From: Stappia sp. TSB10P1A
GTDB lineage: Bacteria > Pseudomonadota > Alphaproteobacteria > Rhizobiales > Stappiaceae
DNA: 64,000 nt
Assembly (NCBI RefSeq): GCF_900185725.1
Contig: NZ_FYAU01000025.1
Location: 62,001 to 126,000 of the forward strand
Direction of reading: 5' to 3'
The notes under the pieces are model-generated. The model was given only the letters and a program-made list of their open reading frames with translations. It searched no databases and had not been told where the DNA came from. Made by a program: the position numbers and the translations under genes. This document shows, one piece after another, positions 19,394 through 30,998 of the stretch (the first letter of the stretch is position 1; every line of letters begins with the position of its first letter).

Positions 19394-19628
19394 GCGCGTG
19401 GGTCCCCCCGTTCCGGTTCAGACGTCTCGGCGCAAGCGCCGCCAATTTCCAAAATCCATGACGTCCTGCGTCGTGTGGTCGAGCGCCTTCGGCTCGGGCC
19501 CTCGGATCATGCCGTCGGCGCGAGCGTTTCCGCCTCCGCCGCCATCTCCGCGCGCACCCCCTTGTTGGTGGCCGTGCAAGGGCATGGAGCACCACCAAGG
19601 GAGCCGCCCATCGCGACTCAAGCCCATG

Positions 19629-19643
19629 TACAAATCATGAACG
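19629..19643. promoter_or_regulatory. Degenerate LexA operator (GTAC-N7-GAAC)
   Basis: On the - strand this reads GTTC-ATGATTT-GTAC, one mismatch from the alphaproteobacterial LexA box, 11 bases nearer lexA than the exact box. It overlaps where a -10 element would lie for a lexA promoter. Confidence 0.5.
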
Positions 19644-19654
19644 CAGTCTAACCG

Positions 19655-19669
19655 TTCCCGCCTTGTTCC
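19655..19669. promoter_or_regulatory. LexA box (GTTC-N7-GTTC)
   Basis: GTTC CCGCCTT GTTC, an exact match to the direct-repeat SOS operator known from alphaproteobacteria. It lies about 262 bases upstream of the lexA start and is the likely autoregulatory site. Confidence 0.75.
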
Positions 19670-19840
19670 ACAAGCGATTCCGCCCGCCAAGGCCGCGCCA
19701 GGTCGAGATGTCCTGCGTCCGGCGAGAGATGACCGGCGCGGACCTCACCCTCGATGCGGCGCAGGCGCGCGGGAAACCGTCCTCTTTTCAAGGGTTTGCG
19801 AGATCGGCTCGGGCCAGGTTCGGGCGCGGTGGCGGCCGCG

Positions 19841-21064
19841 TCAGCCCTGTGGCAGGCGCAGAACCGGCACCGGCGTGCCGGCGGGCGCGGGGGCGGCGTG
19901 GGGCGGGCGCACCACCAGGGCGTCGGCGCGGGCGAGCGTTGCCAGCATCGAGGAATCCTGCCGTTCGAACGGGGCGACGCGCTCCGTGCCGTCGTTCTCG
20001 CGCAGGATGCGGGCCCTCAGATAGTCCTCGCGCTGGTCGTTGCCGCCGATATCGGCGGCCAGCGGCAGCAGCTCGGCGTCGCGCCGGCGCGGCGGGCGGC
20101 CGAGCAGGGCCTCGATCAGCGGCCGCAGGAACAGCAGGCCGCAGACGAGGCTGGAGACGGGATTGCCCGGCAGGCCGAGGACGCGCATGTCCTCGATCCG
20201 GCCGGCCATCAGCGGCTTGCCCGGCCGCATGGCGATGCGCCAGAAGCCGAGGTCCATGCCGGCGGCGGCGAGGACCTCCTGCACCAGGTCGTGGTCGCCG
20301 ACGGAGGCACCGCCGAGGGTGACGAGAATGTCGGCACCGGCCGCCTGCGCCCCGGCGATCTTCTCGGCGATATGCTCGCGCCGGTCGGCGGCGATGCCGA
20401 GCTGCAGCGCCTCGCCGCCGCAATCCTCGACGAGCGCGGCAATGCCGGCATGGTTGGAGGCGATGATCTGGTCCGGTCCCGGCTGCTCGCCCGGCTCGAC
20501 CAGTTCGTCGCCGGTGGCGAGGATCGCGACCTTCGGCCGGCGGCGCAGCTCCAGAGCGGGATGGTTCATGGCGGCGGCCAGCGCAAGCCGGCGATAGTCG
20601 AGCCGCGTTCCGGCGGCGAGCAGCACCTCGCCCTTGGTGAAATCGAGCCCGGCGGGGCGCACGAAACGGCCGAGCGGCGCGCTTTCCAGCGCCGTGACAG
20701 TGTCGCCGTCGCGAGTCGTGTTCTCCTGGATCAGCACCGTGTCGCTGCCTTCGGGAAGCGGCGCGCCGGTAAAGATGCGCACCGTCTCGCCGGCGCGGAT
20801 GGCGCCCGCGAAGGCGCGCCCCGCCGGGGCCTCGCCGATCAGCTTGAGCGTTGCGGGAACGGCGGCGATGTCGGCCGCGCGCACGGCATAGCCGTCCATG
20901 GCGGAGGCGGGAAAGGGCGGCTGGGTGCGGGTCGCGGCAAGGTCGGCGGCGAGCACGCGGCCATTGGCGCTGGCGAGCGGCACGGTCTCTGCTCCGAGCG
21001 GTTTGACGCCGGTGAGTAACCGCGCCAGGGCCTCGTCGACCGAGATCAGCGCCATGTCAGCCAT
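19841..21064 (-). CDS. moeA: Molybdopterin molybdenumtransferase MoeA
   Basis: 407 residues. Inserts molybdate into adenylylated molybdopterin to finish the Mo cofactor. Domain marks in order: PPFPASAMDGYAVRAADI, the beta-barrel region with GAPLPEGSDTVLIQE, the MPT-binding ILVTLGGASVGDHDL, MRPGKPLMAGR, and VLGLPGNPVSSLV, then the C-terminal barrel with LRARILRENDG. A start 3 codons in (ATG 21055) is also possible. 24 bases after moaC, so probably one transcript. Confidence 0.95.
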   Translation of the reverse strand: MADMALISVDEALARLLTGVKPLGAETVPLASANGRVLAADLAATRTQPPFPASAMDGYAVRAADIAAVPATLKLIGEAPAGRAFAGAIRAGETVRIFTGAPLPEGSDTVLIQENTTRDGDTVTALESAPLGRFVRPAGLDFTKGEVLLAAGTRLDYRRLALAAAMNHPALELRRRPKVAILATGDELVEPGEQPGPDQIIASNHAGIAALVEDCGGEALQLGIAADRREHIAEKIAGAQAAGADILVTLGGASVGDHDLVQEVLAAAGMDLGFWRIAMRPGKPLMAGRIEDMRVLGLPGNPVSSLVCGLLFLRPLIEALLGRPPRRRDAELLPLAADIGGNDQREDYLRARILRENDGTERVAPFERQDSSMLATLARADALVVRPPHAAPAPAGTPVPVLRLPQG

Positions 21065-21088
21065 GCCCCATTCTAGCCGGGCCTCATA

Positions 21089-21622
21089 TCAGCCTGGTTG
21101 CGTCTCGCTCGCTGCCGTCCAGTCGCCGGACTTGCCGCCGGACTTGGCGACAACGCGGATGCCGCCGATGGTCATGCCGCGATCGACGGCCTTGGCCATG
21201 TCGTAGATCGTCAGGCACGCGAGCGAACAGGCGGTCAGCGCCTCCATCTCGACGCCGGTCTGGCCCGAAACGCGGGCCATCGCCGTGACGCGCAGGCCCG
21301 GCAGCGCCTCGTCCGGCACGATGTCGACGGCGACCTTGGACAGCAGCAGCGGATGGCAGAGCGGCACCAGGTCGTGGGTGCGCTTGGCGGCCATGATGCC
21401 GGCGATGCGGGCGGTGGCGATGACATCGCCCTTCTTGGCCGAGCCGGAGAGGATCAGCGCCAGCGTTTCCGGCTTCATGCGCACATGGCCTTCGGCCCGC
21501 GCCTCGCGGGAGGTCACGTCCTTGGCCGAGACGTCGACCATGTTGGCCGCGCCGCTCTCGTCCAGATGGGTCAGGCGCGGGGAAGCGTCTCCGGAAGGGT
21601 CGCCAGAAGGGTTGTCGGCCAT
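21089..21622 (-). CDS. moaC: Cyclic pyranopterin monophosphate synthase MoaC
   Basis: 177 residues. Second enzyme of Mo cofactor synthesis, turning the MoaA product into cPMP. Seen: [20 protein letters not shown], the active-site [10 protein letters not shown], and [20 protein letters not shown], followed by the conserved [12 protein letters not shown] end. The first 14 residues ([14 protein letters not shown]) contain a short repeat and are variable. 3 bases after the trpC stop. No moaA, moaD or moaE nearby. Confidence 0.96.
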   Translation of the reverse strand: MADNPSGDPSGDASPRLTHLDESGAANMVDVSAKDVTSREARAEGHVRMKPETLALILSGSAKKGDVIATARIAGIMAAKRTHDLVPLCHPLLLSKVAVDIVPDEALPGLRVTAMARVSGQTGVEMEALTACSLACLTIYDMAKAVDRGMTIGGIRVVAKSGGKSGDWTAASETQPG

Positions 21623-21625
21623 GGC

Positions 21626-22465
21626 CTACTCCGCCGCAAGGTCAGTTCGCGCAAGGCCAGTTTGCGCAAGGCCAGGCCGCGCCAGCAGCGCGCGGGTCGC
21701 GCCGGCGACATCGTCCTGGCGCATCAGGCTCTCGCCGATCAGGAAGGTGGTGATGCCGCAGCGCTCCATCCGGGCAAGGTCCTGCGGGGTGAAGAGGCCC
21801 GATTCGCCGACGACGAGGCGGTCGTCCGGGATCATCCCGGCCAGTGCCTCGCTGGTTTCCAGCCGCGTCTCGAAGGTCTTCAGGTTGCGGTTGTTGATAC
21901 CGATCATCGGCGAGGTAAGGCGCAGCGCGCGCTCCAGCTCGGCCGCGTCATGCACCTCGATGAGCACGTCCATGCCGAGGCCGAGGGCGGTGGCCTCAAG
22001 GTCGGCGGCGAGCGCGTCGTCGACGGCGGCCATGATGATCAGGATGCAGTCGGCGCCCCAGGCGCGGGCCTCGAACACCTGATAGGTGTCGTAGAGGAAA
22101 TCCTTGCGCAGGGCCGGCAGCGCGGTGGCGGCGCGGGCCGCGACCAGGAACTCCGGCGCGCCCTGGAAGGACGGGGTGTCGGTCAACACGGAAAGGCACG
22201 CCGCCCCGCCGGTCTGATAGGCGCGGGCGAGCGCCGGCGGGTCGAAATCGGCACGGATCAGGCCCTTGGAGGGGCTCGCCTTCTTGATCTCGGCAATCAG
22301 GCCGAAGTCGCCGGCCGCCTTGCGGGCGCGCAGCGCCTTGAGAAAGCCGCGCGGAGCATCGGCTGCGGCGGCGCGCCGCTCGATCTCGGCCTGCGGCACG
22401 GCGGCCTTGGCAGCAGTGATCTCCTCGCGCTTGTAGGCGCCGATCTTTTCCAGGATGTCAGTCAT
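21626..22465 (-). CDS. trpC: Indole-3-glycerol phosphate synthase
   Basis: 279 residues, TIM barrel. Closes the indole ring in tryptophan synthesis. Seen: [49 protein letters not shown] and [14 protein letters not shown]. Starts 8 bases inside the end of trpD, so coupled. The last 20 or so residues ([18 protein letters not shown]) are a repeat-born tail: the DNA repeats GCGCAAGGCCAGTT with small changes. Free-standing IGPS, not fused to TrpF. Confidence 0.95.
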   Translation of the reverse strand: MTDILEKIGAYKREEITAAKAAVPQAEIERRAAAADAPRGFLKALRARKAAGDFGLIAEIKKASPSKGLIRADFDPPALARAYQTGGAACLSVLTDTPSFQGAPEFLVAARAATALPALRKDFLYDTYQVFEARAWGADCILIIMAAVDDALAADLEATALGLGMDVLIEVHDAAELERALRLTSPMIGINNRNLKTFETRLETSEALAGMIPDDRLVVGESGLFTPQDLARMERCGITTFLIGESLMRQDDVAGATRALLARPGLAQTGLARTDLAAE

Positions 22466-23486
22466 CGGCGCCGGCCTCGTTCGACACGTCGACGAGGCGG
22501 GCAAGGCGCGCCCGGGCGCTGCCGCTGTCGATGGAGCTCGCGGCCATCGCGACGCCCTCGGCAAGGGAGGCGGCGCGCCCGGCGACCACCAGCGTCGCGC
22601 CGGCATTCATCAGCACGGTGTCGCGATAGGCGGACTTTTCGCCCTCCAGCACCGCCCGCAGGGCCACGGCGTTTTCCGGCGCTTCGCCGCCCTTCAGCTC
22701 GGCGGGATCATGGAACGCCAGGCCGACATCCTGCGGCGAGATCTCGAACAGGCGGATCTCGCCGTTTTCCAGCGCGGCGACGCTGGTCGGGCCGGTCGTG
22801 GTGATCTCGTCGAGACCGTCGGAACCGTGCACCACCCAGGCCGCTTCCGACCCGAGGGCGGCGAGCACATGGGCGATCGGCTCGACCCATTGCCGGGCGA
22901 AGACGCCGACCATCTGCCGCTTGACGCTGGCCGGATTGGACAGCGGGCCGAGCAGGTTGAAGATCGTGCGGGTGCCCAGTTCCGCGCGGGCCGGGCCGAC
23001 ATGCTTCATCGCCGAATGGTGGTTCGGCGCGAACATGAAGCCGAGGCCGGCCTCGCGGATGCAGCGGGAGATCCGCCCGGGGGTGATGTCGATGTTGACG
23101 CCGAGCGCGGCGAGCACGTCGGCGGCACCCGACTTCGACGACAGCGAGCGGTTGCCGTGCTTGGCGACATGGACGCCGCAGCCGGCGACCACGAAGGCCG
23201 AGCAGGTGGAGATGTTGTAGCTGCCCGAGGCGTCGCCCCCGGTGCCGACCACGTCCACCGCATCGGCGGGGGCGACGACCGGGGTCATCTTGGCGCGCAT
23301 CGTCGCGACGGCGCCGGCGATCTCGTCGACGGTCTCGCCGCGCACCCGCAGGGCCATCAGAAAGCCGCCGATCTGCGAGGGGGTCGCGGCGCCCGACATG
23401 ATGATGTCGAAGGCCGCCTCCGCCTCCTTGCGCGAGAGGCTGTGTCCGTCGGCGGCCTTGGCGATCAGGGTCTTGAGGTTGCTCAC
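22458..23486 (-). CDS. trpD: Anthranilate phosphoribosyltransferase
   Basis: 342 residues. Joins anthranilate to PRPP, the second step of the tryptophan branch. Seen: [20 protein letters not shown] (PRPP loop), [28 protein letters not shown], and [17 protein letters not shown]. The start is GTG 23486 ([14 protein letters not shown]), with AAGGA seven bases upstream. The frame stays open further up only because of the short tandem repeats there. trpE and trpG are not in the window. Confidence 0.95.
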   Translation of the reverse strand: MSNLKTLIAKAADGHSLSRKEAEAAFDIIMSGAATPSQIGGFLMALRVRGETVDEIAGAVATMRAKMTPVVAPADAVDVVGTGGDASGSYNISTCSAFVVAGCGVHVAKHGNRSLSSKSGAADVLAALGVNIDITPGRISRCIREAGLGFMFAPNHHSAMKHVGPARAELGTRTIFNLLGPLSNPASVKRQMVGVFARQWVEPIAHVLAALGSEAAWVVHGSDGLDEITTTGPTSVAALENGEIRLFEISPQDVGLAFHDPAELKGGEAPENAVALRAVLEGEKSAYRDTVLMNAGATLVVAGRAASLAEGVAMAASSIDSGSARARLARLVDVSNEAGADD

Positions 23487-23506
23487 GGCGTCGTCCTTGC
23501 AAGCGA

Positions 23507-23587
23507 TCCGGCGAAACGGTCCGGCGAAACGGTCGGGCCAAACTGTCCGGCCAAACGGGTCGGACCAATCGGGGCCGGCCAAACGGG
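23507..23587. repeat. Six-unit minisatellite between ppiD and trpD
   Basis: Six adjoining 13-14 base units close to TCCGGCCAAACGGG: 23507, 23520, 23533, 23546, 23560 and 23574. The first two are identical 13-mers (TCCGGCGAAACGG). They fill almost the whole gap upstream of trpD. Confidence 0.75.
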
Positions 23588-23598
23588 ATAGGGAGGTG

Positions 23599-25488
23599 CT
23601 AGCTGCCGCCCTGGCCGATCACCCGGTTGATGTTGGTCTGGTTGATGCGGACGCCGAGCCTTGCCTCGCGCTCGCCGATATACTGGCCGACGATCGAGTT
23701 CTGCAGCGCGTCGGCGAGATGCTGGTCCAGGGCCGCGATCTCGCTCGCCTCGCGGAAGAAGGCGGGGGCGGTCGCCCCGGTGACGCGATAGACGACGCGC
23801 CGGTCGCCGTCGCCGGCGGCCGTGCCCGTCGTGCCGACGGGGCCGGCGAACACGCCGGTGACCGCCTGGGCGGGCAGCGGCAGATCGTTGCCGTTGCGCT
23901 TGATGCCGGAGGCGGAGGCGACCGTCAGGCCGCGCGCTTCGGCAATGTCGGCCAAGGACTTGCCGCCCTCGACCTCTTCGAGGATCTCGGCGGCGAGCGT
24001 GTCGAGACGCTCGCGGCGCTGCTGGGCCGTCCAGGCGTCCGCGACCTGCTGGCGCACTTCCTCAAGCGTGCGGTCGCGAGCCGGAATGACCTCGCGCACC
24101 TCGAACCACAGGAAGCCGTTGCGGCCGAGCTGCAGCATGTCGGCCTCGATGCCGACATCGCTCTCAAAAACGTCGGAGACGAGGTCGTTGACGTCCGGCA
24201 GCGGCACTGCCTTGCCGGCCTCGTCCTTGCCGGCGCTGTCGAAGGCGGCCGGCGTGTCGAGAGACAGGGAGAATCGCTCCGCGATCTCCTGCAGAGTCGC
24301 GCCGCCGGCGCGGGCGTCCTCGATCTCGTCATGCAGGTCGAGCACCTCGCGCTCGGCAAGGCGCAGGGCGATCTCGCGGCGCAGCTGCGGGGCGACGTCC
24401 TCCAGCGGCGACTGGTGCGCCTCGGTGACCTCGGCGACCTTGAGCAGGACCGAGGTGAACCGTCCCTCGACGACGTCGGAGGTCTCGCCTTGCGCCAGCG
24501 AGAAGGCCGCTTCCGCGATCGCCGGGTCGAGCAGGTCGCCGCGGGCCATGTTGCCGAGTTCCACCTGCGCTTCCGTCAGGCCGCGCTCGGCGAGAATGTC
24601 CTCGAAGGTCCGGCCTTCGGCGAGAGCGGTGCGCGCCGCCTCGACCGCGGCCGCGTCGGGCAGCGGGATCTGCAGGATGCGGCGGCGCTCCGGCTCGCCG
24701 AAGCGGCCGCCGGAGGCCTGGTATTCGCGGCGCAGCTCGTCCTCGCCAACCGCGTCCGGGCGGGCGATGCGCTCCGGCGTCAGCGCGAGAAGCGCGACCT
24801 TGCGATATTCGGGGGCGCGGAACCGGGCGCGATTGTCCTCGAAATAGGCGGAGAGCTCGCTGTCGGTCGGGGCGGCGATCTCGCCGGCCTGACCCGCGCC
24901 GAACTCCAGATAGTCGATGCTGCGCTCCTCGTTGGCGTGCTGGTTGAACGCCTCGAGCATGGCCGCAGGCGTCGCAAGGCCGCCGCTGATCGCATCGGCG
25001 ATCTGGCGGCGCTGCTCCAGCAGGCGGCGCTCGGCGACGAAGGCGTCCTCGGTCAGGCCGTTCGCCTGCAGCACGCGGGCGAGCAGGGCGCGGTCGAAGC
25101 CGCCGCCCGGCGCCTGGAAGGCGGGAGCCTCCTGGATCAGGCGGACCAGCTCCTGGTCGGAAACGCCGAGATTGTAGTCCTTCGCGGTCTCGTTCAGCGC
25201 GGCCTCGGCGATGAGGCGGCCGAGAACCTGCGCGGGAATGCCGAAGGCGGCGCCCTCGACGGTCGACAGCGGACGGCCGATGTTGCGGCCGATCGAGTCG
25301 AGCTCGCGCCGGTAGGCATTGTCGAACTCGACGATGGAGATCTTGCGCTCGCCCACGGTCGCGACCTGATCGCCCCCGACATTGAGGAGATCGCCCGAGA
25401 TGCCCCAGATCGCGAAGCTGATCACGAGAAGACCGATCAGGAGTTTGGAAATCCAGGACTTTGCGCCGGCGCGCAGAGTGTCGAGCAT
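23599..25488 (-). CDS. ppiD: PpiD-like periplasmic peptidyl-prolyl isomerase/foldase
   Basis: 629 residues. Inner-membrane anchored folding helper facing the periplasm. A single membrane helix ([20 protein letters not shown], residues 12-31) is followed by a SurA_N/PpiD N-terminal domain ([19 protein letters not shown]) and a parvulin-like region (about 250-380, with [14 protein letters not shown]), then helical C-terminal parts. The parvulin core is degenerate, so isomerase activity is unsure. Divergent from tpiA; upstream of trpD on the same strand, a layout conserved in Rhizobiales. Confidence 0.85.
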   Translation of the reverse strand: MLDTLRAGAKSWISKLLIGLLVISFAIWGISGDLLNVGGDQVATVGERKISIVEFDNAYRRELDSIGRNIGRPLSTVEGAAFGIPAQVLGRLIAEAALNETAKDYNLGVSDQELVRLIQEAPAFQAPGGGFDRALLARVLQANGLTEDAFVAERRLLEQRRQIADAISGGLATPAAMLEAFNQHANEERSIDYLEFGAGQAGEIAAPTDSELSAYFEDNRARFRAPEYRKVALLALTPERIARPDAVGEDELRREYQASGGRFGEPERRRILQIPLPDAAAVEAARTALAEGRTFEDILAERGLTEAQVELGNMARGDLLDPAIAEAAFSLAQGETSDVVEGRFTSVLLKVAEVTEAHQSPLEDVAPQLRREIALRLAEREVLDLHDEIEDARAGGATLQEIAERFSLSLDTPAAFDSAGKDEAGKAVPLPDVNDLVSDVFESDVGIEADMLQLGRNGFLWFEVREVIPARDRTLEEVRQQVADAWTAQQRRERLDTLAAEILEEVEGGKSLADIAEARGLTVASASGIKRNGNDLPLPAQAVTGVFAGPVGTTGTAAGDGDRRVVYRVTGATAPAFFREASEIAALDQHLADALQNSIVGQYIGEREARLGVRINQTNINRVIGQGGS

Positions 25489-25733
25489 TGCAGGTTCCGT
25501 CGTTACTGGGGCGTTACCGGGACGTTGCCGGGCAACAGGATATGGCCCGGACTTTGGGTAAAAGCCGAGCTAGAGCGGGCGGATCATAGAGATGCGGGCC
25601 CGCAGGGGCAAGGCGCTGGCAAAGGCTTCGTTCGTATCGTCTTGAACGAGGCGGAAATTCTGCTAGCACCGGCTTTGAACGGGCCGCCGCGCGCGGCCCA
25701 TCGCCGCCTGCCATGCCAGCCGAGGATGCCGAA

Positions 25734-26492
25734 ATGACCGACAGGAACACGCCGCTGATCGCCGGAAACTGGAAGATGAACGGCCTAGCCACGGCGCTCG
25801 GCGAACTGCGGTCGATGGCCGAGGCGGCGGCCGGGGGCCTTGCCGGCTCCGTCGATCTCGCCATCTGCCCGCCGGCGACGCTGCTGGCGGCGGCCGCGGC
25901 GACGGCCGGCGACAGCGGCCTCAGCGTCGGCGGCCAGGACTGCCACACGGCGGCGAGCGGCGCCCATACCGGCGACCTCTCGGCGGAAATGCTGGCCGAT
26001 GCCGGCGCGCGCTGGGTCATCGTCGGCCATTCCGAGCGCCGCGCCGATCACGGCGAGAGCGATGCCCTGGTGCGGGCCAAGGCGGAGGCCGCCTGGCGCG
26101 CCGGGCTCGTCGCCATCGTCTGCGTCGGCGAGACGGAGGCCGAGCGCAAGGCCGGCAAGGCGCTGGAGGTGGTCGGCGCGCAGCTTGCCGGCTCGGTGCC
26201 GGAGGGAGCGGACGGGGCGCGGCTGGTCGTCGCCTACGAGCCGGTCTGGGCCATTGGCACCGGCCTGACGCCGACGGTGGATGACGTCGCCGAGATGCAT
26301 GCCTATATGAGAAGAGAACTGCAGGGACGGTTCGGGCCCTCGGCCGCGTCGATCCGGCTGCTGTACGGCGGGTCGGTGAAGCCGGCCAATGCCGCCGAGC
26401 TGCTGTCGGTCGACAATGTCGACGGCGCGCTGGTCGGCGGCGCCAGCCTGACGGCCTCGGACTTCCTTGCGATCGCGCGAGCCGCCGGCTGA
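25734..26492 (+). CDS. tpiA: Triose-phosphate isomerase
   Basis: 252 residues. Interconverts DHAP and glyceraldehyde 3-phosphate. Catalytic residues are in place: Lys14 in GNWKMNG, His in [10 protein letters not shown] and Glu in [24 protein letters not shown] closes the phosphate site. Start ATG 25734 has GAGGA 8 bases upstream; a start 7 codons earlier (25713) is less well placed. First gene of the tpiA-secG-pyrG run. Confidence 0.96.
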   Translation: MTDRNTPLIAGNWKMNGLATALGELRSMAEAAAGGLAGSVDLAICPPATLLAAAAATAGDSGLSVGGQDCHTAASGAHTGDLSAEMLADAGARWVIVGHSERRADHGESDALVRAKAEAAWRAGLVAIVCVGETEAERKAGKALEVVGAQLAGSVPEGADGARLVVAYEPVWAIGTGLTPTVDDVAEMHAYMRRELQGRFGPSAASIRLLYGGSVKPANAAELLSVDNVDGALVGGASLTASDFLAIARAAG

Positions 26493-26613
26493 TCCGCGCC
26501 ATGCGGGCAGCAGGTGGCAGCCATGAGCGCAGCCGGGATCGATCAAGGGTGGAAACCCCGTCGGCATTGGTGTAGAACCCGCTGCAAATCCGAACACTAA
26601 AGACTGGTTGTCG

Positions 26614-26982
26614 ATGGAAACCGTTATCATCGTTATCCACCTGATGGTCGTGCTCGCGCTCGTCCTCGTGGTTCTCCTGCAGCGGTCCGAGGGCGGCGCG
26701 CTCGGTATCGGCGGCGGAGGCGGCGGCATGATGTCCAGCCGCGGAAGCGCCAATGTGCTGACCCGCACGACGGCGATCCTGGCTGCGGTCTTCTTCGCAA
26801 CGTCGCTGGCCCTTGCCCTGGTCGCCAAGAGCGGCGACCGTCCGGCCTCGATCCTCGATGCCGTCCCCGGGACGCAGACCGCGCCTGTCGGCGAGGGAAC
26901 CTCCGGCTCCGGCAGCGGCATTCTCGACCAGTTGCGTCCGCCCGAGACGCCCTCCGGACCGCAGGTTCCGGCGGCGCAGTAA
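26614..26982 (+). CDS. secG: Preprotein translocase subunit SecG
   Basis: 122 residues. Small SecYEG subunit with two membrane helices: METVIIVIHLMVVLALVLVV at the N-terminus and TRTTAILAAVFFATSLALAL near 50-70. The Gly-rich loop SEGGALGIGGGGGGMMSSRG with family residues separates them. A Pro/Gly/Ser-rich tail follows, as in other alphaproteobacteria. ATG 26614 is preferred over the TTG two codons earlier. A strong terminator follows. Confidence 0.93.
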   Translation: METVIIVIHLMVVLALVLVVLLQRSEGGALGIGGGGGGMMSSRGSANVLTRTTAILAAVFFATSLALALVAKSGDRPASILDAVPGTQTAPVGEGTSGSGSGILDQLRPPETPSGPQVPAAQ

Positions 26983-28731
<1,749 letters not shown>

Positions 28732-28795
28732 TCGGGACCGGGCCGGCCGGTCCGCTCGGGACAGGCCGGACGCAAAGGGGCAGGGGGAGAGGAAG

Positions 28796-29662
28796 ATGAC
28801 CGCACGCGGTTTCGATCACGTGGTCTGGACGGTGCGCGATCTGGCCGCCGCCGCCCGGTTCCTGGAGCGGGCGGGCTTTCGCGTAACGCCGCGCGCCCAC
28901 CATCCCTGGGGCACGGAAAATCATCTCGTCCAGCTCGACGGCTTCTTCATCGAACTGTTGGGGATCGGCGATGCGGCGCTGATTCCCGAAGCCGTGGGCA
29001 ACACCTTCTCCTTCGGCGCGTTCAACCGCGATTTCCTGAAAGCGCGCGAAGGCGCGTCGATGCTGGTGATGGAAAGCCGCGACCCTGCGGCCGACCGTCA
29101 CGACTTCGAACGGGCGGGCCTGCATGTCTATGCGCCGTTCTCCTTTGGCCGCGAGGCGAGGCTGCCGGACGGCGAAATCCGCAAGGTCGGCTTCGACCTC
29201 ACCTTCGTGCGCAACGACAGCGATCCGACGCATGGATTCTTCACCTGCCGCAACCGCTATCCGGAGAACTTCTGGTCGGCGGAATACCAGACCCACCCCA
29301 ATGGGGTGACGGGGCTCGAATCGGTGGTGATCGTCTGCGACGAGCCGGCCGAGCAGCACATCTTCTACGCGGCCCTGACGGGGCAGCGGGAGATGCGGGC
29401 GACCAGCCTCGGCATCACCATCGAGACGCCGCGCGGCCGGCTGCACCTGATGCCTCCGTCAGCCTTCTCCGCGCTCTACGGGAGCGAGGCGCCGGCGATC
29501 GCGCCGGGCGGCTCGGCGATTGCCGCGCTCGGCCTGCGGACCCGTGACCGCGCGCGGGTCGCCCGGATGCTTGGGGAGGCTTCGCTCGATTTCGTCGAGG
29601 CGCCGGAAGGGTTGGTTATGCCTGCCGGAGATCATTTCGGATTGGCGCTTGTCTTTGTTTGA
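28796..29662 (+). CDS. VOC-superfamily protein (glyoxalase-like domain)
   Basis: 288 residues made of two glyoxalase/dioxygenase-type modules: the first opens with FDHVVWTVRDLAAAARFLE and has ENHLVQLDGFFIELLG; the second starts near residue 165 (GLESVVIVCDEPAEQHIFY). The whole-length match is to the glyoxalase_3 type seen across alphaproteobacteria. Metal ligand candidates (His8, Glu residues at strand ends) exist, but the substrate is unknown. GGGGAGAGGAAG precedes the ATG. It stands alone after pyrG. Confidence 0.75.
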   Translation: MTARGFDHVVWTVRDLAAAARFLERAGFRVTPRAHHPWGTENHLVQLDGFFIELLGIGDAALIPEAVGNTFSFGAFNRDFLKAREGASMLVMESRDPAADRHDFERAGLHVYAPFSFGREARLPDGEIRKVGFDLTFVRNDSDPTHGFFTCRNRYPENFWSAEYQTHPNGVTGLESVVIVCDEPAEQHIFYAALTGQREMRATSLGITIETPRGRLHLMPPSAFSALYGSEAPAIAPGGSAIAALGLRTRDRARVARMLGEASLDFVEAPEGLVMPAGDHFGLALVFV

Positions 29663-29784
29663 AGCCCCTGTGTAACCTTGCAAAAGTTGCGGGGCACTCA
29701 AGGGCCGGCGAGCGCGGACGGCGTTATCGCGGCTTCTCATTCACGCAATACACAAGCGCACACGACAGGTTGCGCTTTATATGA

Positions 29785-29797
29785 GTGCACGTTGCAC
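29785..29797. promoter_or_regulatory. Small palindrome upstream of the RND efflux pair
   Basis: GTGCA-CGT-TGCAC, a perfect 5-bp dyad 52 bases before the adaptor start, just after a TTGCGC...TATATG promoter-like stretch (29770-29783). Position suits a repressor site; no regulator gene is adjacent. Confidence 0.3.
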
Positions 29798-29848
29798 GGA
29801 CGTGGTTTGAACGGGGCCGATATCCGTGCCCCGCGGGAGGTGGGTTTC

Positions 29849-30994
29849 ATGCCAGAGTTGCGTCTCATCCTGCGTCGGGGGCTGATTCCGGGGGTCGCCC
29901 TGTTGCTGGCCGGCTGCAATCCGTCCGATGACACGTCTTCCCAGTCGGCTCCTCCGCCCTCCGTCACGGTTGCCGCCGCCGTTTCCAAGGAAGTGCGCCA
30001 GTCGGCCCGCTTCGTCGGGCGCGTCCAGGCGGTCGACGATGTCAACCTGATCGCCCGGGTGTCCGGTTTCCTCGCCTCCAAGAATGTCGAGGACGGCGCG
30101 ACGGTCGAGAGCGGCCAGCTCCTGTTCACCATCGAGCGCGCGCCTTACGAGGCGACCCTTGCCTCGGCCAAGGCGGACGCCGCACGTGCCCAGGCGGATG
30201 CTGCCCTGAAGGCCGCCGATCTGGAGCGCGACAAGGACCTGTTCGACAAGGGGCATGTCTCGCAGGCGAAGTATCAGGCGACGCTGGCGGCTAGGGAACA
30301 GGCGGACGCCGTTGTCGCCGCCGCCAATGCGGCGATCACCCAGGCCGAACTCAATCTTGGCTATACCGATGTCGCCGCGCCTTTCGCCGGTCAGATCGGC
30401 AAGACCAATTTCAGCGTCGGCGATGTGGTGGGGCCGAGCGCCGGGCCGATCGCCCGGCTGGTGCGCACCGATCCGATGTATGTGAACTTCGCGATCAGCG
30501 AGAAGGACTATCTCGACGCGGTGCGCGGCGAGCGTCCGGCGGAAGCGGTCGGCGACAAGGCCGACCTGCCGGGCATCCACATCATCCTGCCGAACGGCAA
30601 GCGCTACGAGCAGGACGGCGAAATCGTCTTCATCGACAATGTGGTCGACCCGAAGACGGGCACGATCTCGGTGCGCGGGCGCTTCGCCAATCCCGATCGC
30701 CTGCTGGTCGCCGGCACCTTTGTCGAAGTGGTGGTCGAAGCCCCCGTGGCGATGAAGGAGATCGTCATTCCGCAGTCGGCGGTGCAGCGCGACCAGCGCG
30801 GCGCCTTCGTGCTGGTGGTGGGCAGCAACGAGACCGTCGAGCAGCGCTATGTCGAGCTCGGCCAGCAGGTCGAGACGGACTTCGCCGTGACGAGCGGGCT
30901 GCAGGAAGGCGAGCGGGTGATCACGCTCGGCCTGCAGAAGGTGAGGCCCGGCGTGCCGGTGAACGCCGCGCTCGCCGCCGGCGCGGCGGAGTAG
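29849..30994 (+). CDS. RND efflux periplasmic adaptor (membrane fusion lipoprotein)
   Basis: 381 residues. Links an inner-membrane RND pump to an outer-membrane channel. Lipoprotein signal with LLLAGC, Cys23 as the lipidated residue. Then the barrel-sandwich hybrid half (VEDGATVESGQLLFTIE), a coiled-coil hairpin (about 105-165), the second sandwich half (YTDVAAPFAGQIGK) and beta-barrel/membrane-proximal parts. A GGGAGGTGGG box precedes ATG 29849. Four bases before the pump gene; AcrA/MexA-like. Substrates unknown. Confidence 0.9.
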   Translation: MPELRLILRRGLIPGVALLLAGCNPSDDTSSQSAPPPSVTVAAAVSKEVRQSARFVGRVQAVDDVNLIARVSGFLASKNVEDGATVESGQLLFTIERAPYEATLASAKADAARAQADAALKAADLERDKDLFDKGHVSQAKYQATLAAREQADAVVAAANAAITQAELNLGYTDVAAPFAGQIGKTNFSVGDVVGPSAGPIARLVRTDPMYVNFAISEKDYLDAVRGERPAEAVGDKADLPGIHIILPNGKRYEQDGEIVFIDNVVDPKTGTISVRGRFANPDRLLVAGTFVEVVVEAPVAMKEIVIPQSAVQRDQRGAFVLVVGSNETVEQRYVELGQQVETDFAVTSGLQEGERVITLGLQKVRPGVPVNAALAAGAAE

Positions 30995-30998
30995 GCCG

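Larger units (their letters stand above)
19394..19840 (-). other. Long lexA leader / intergenic region
   Basis: 447 bases between the moeA stop and the lexA start. It holds the two LexA-type sites and an apparent promoter zone around 19620-19650. Small open frames on both strands (for example 82 codons antisense to nothing) have no family marks, and I do not call them genes. Confidence 0.5.
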
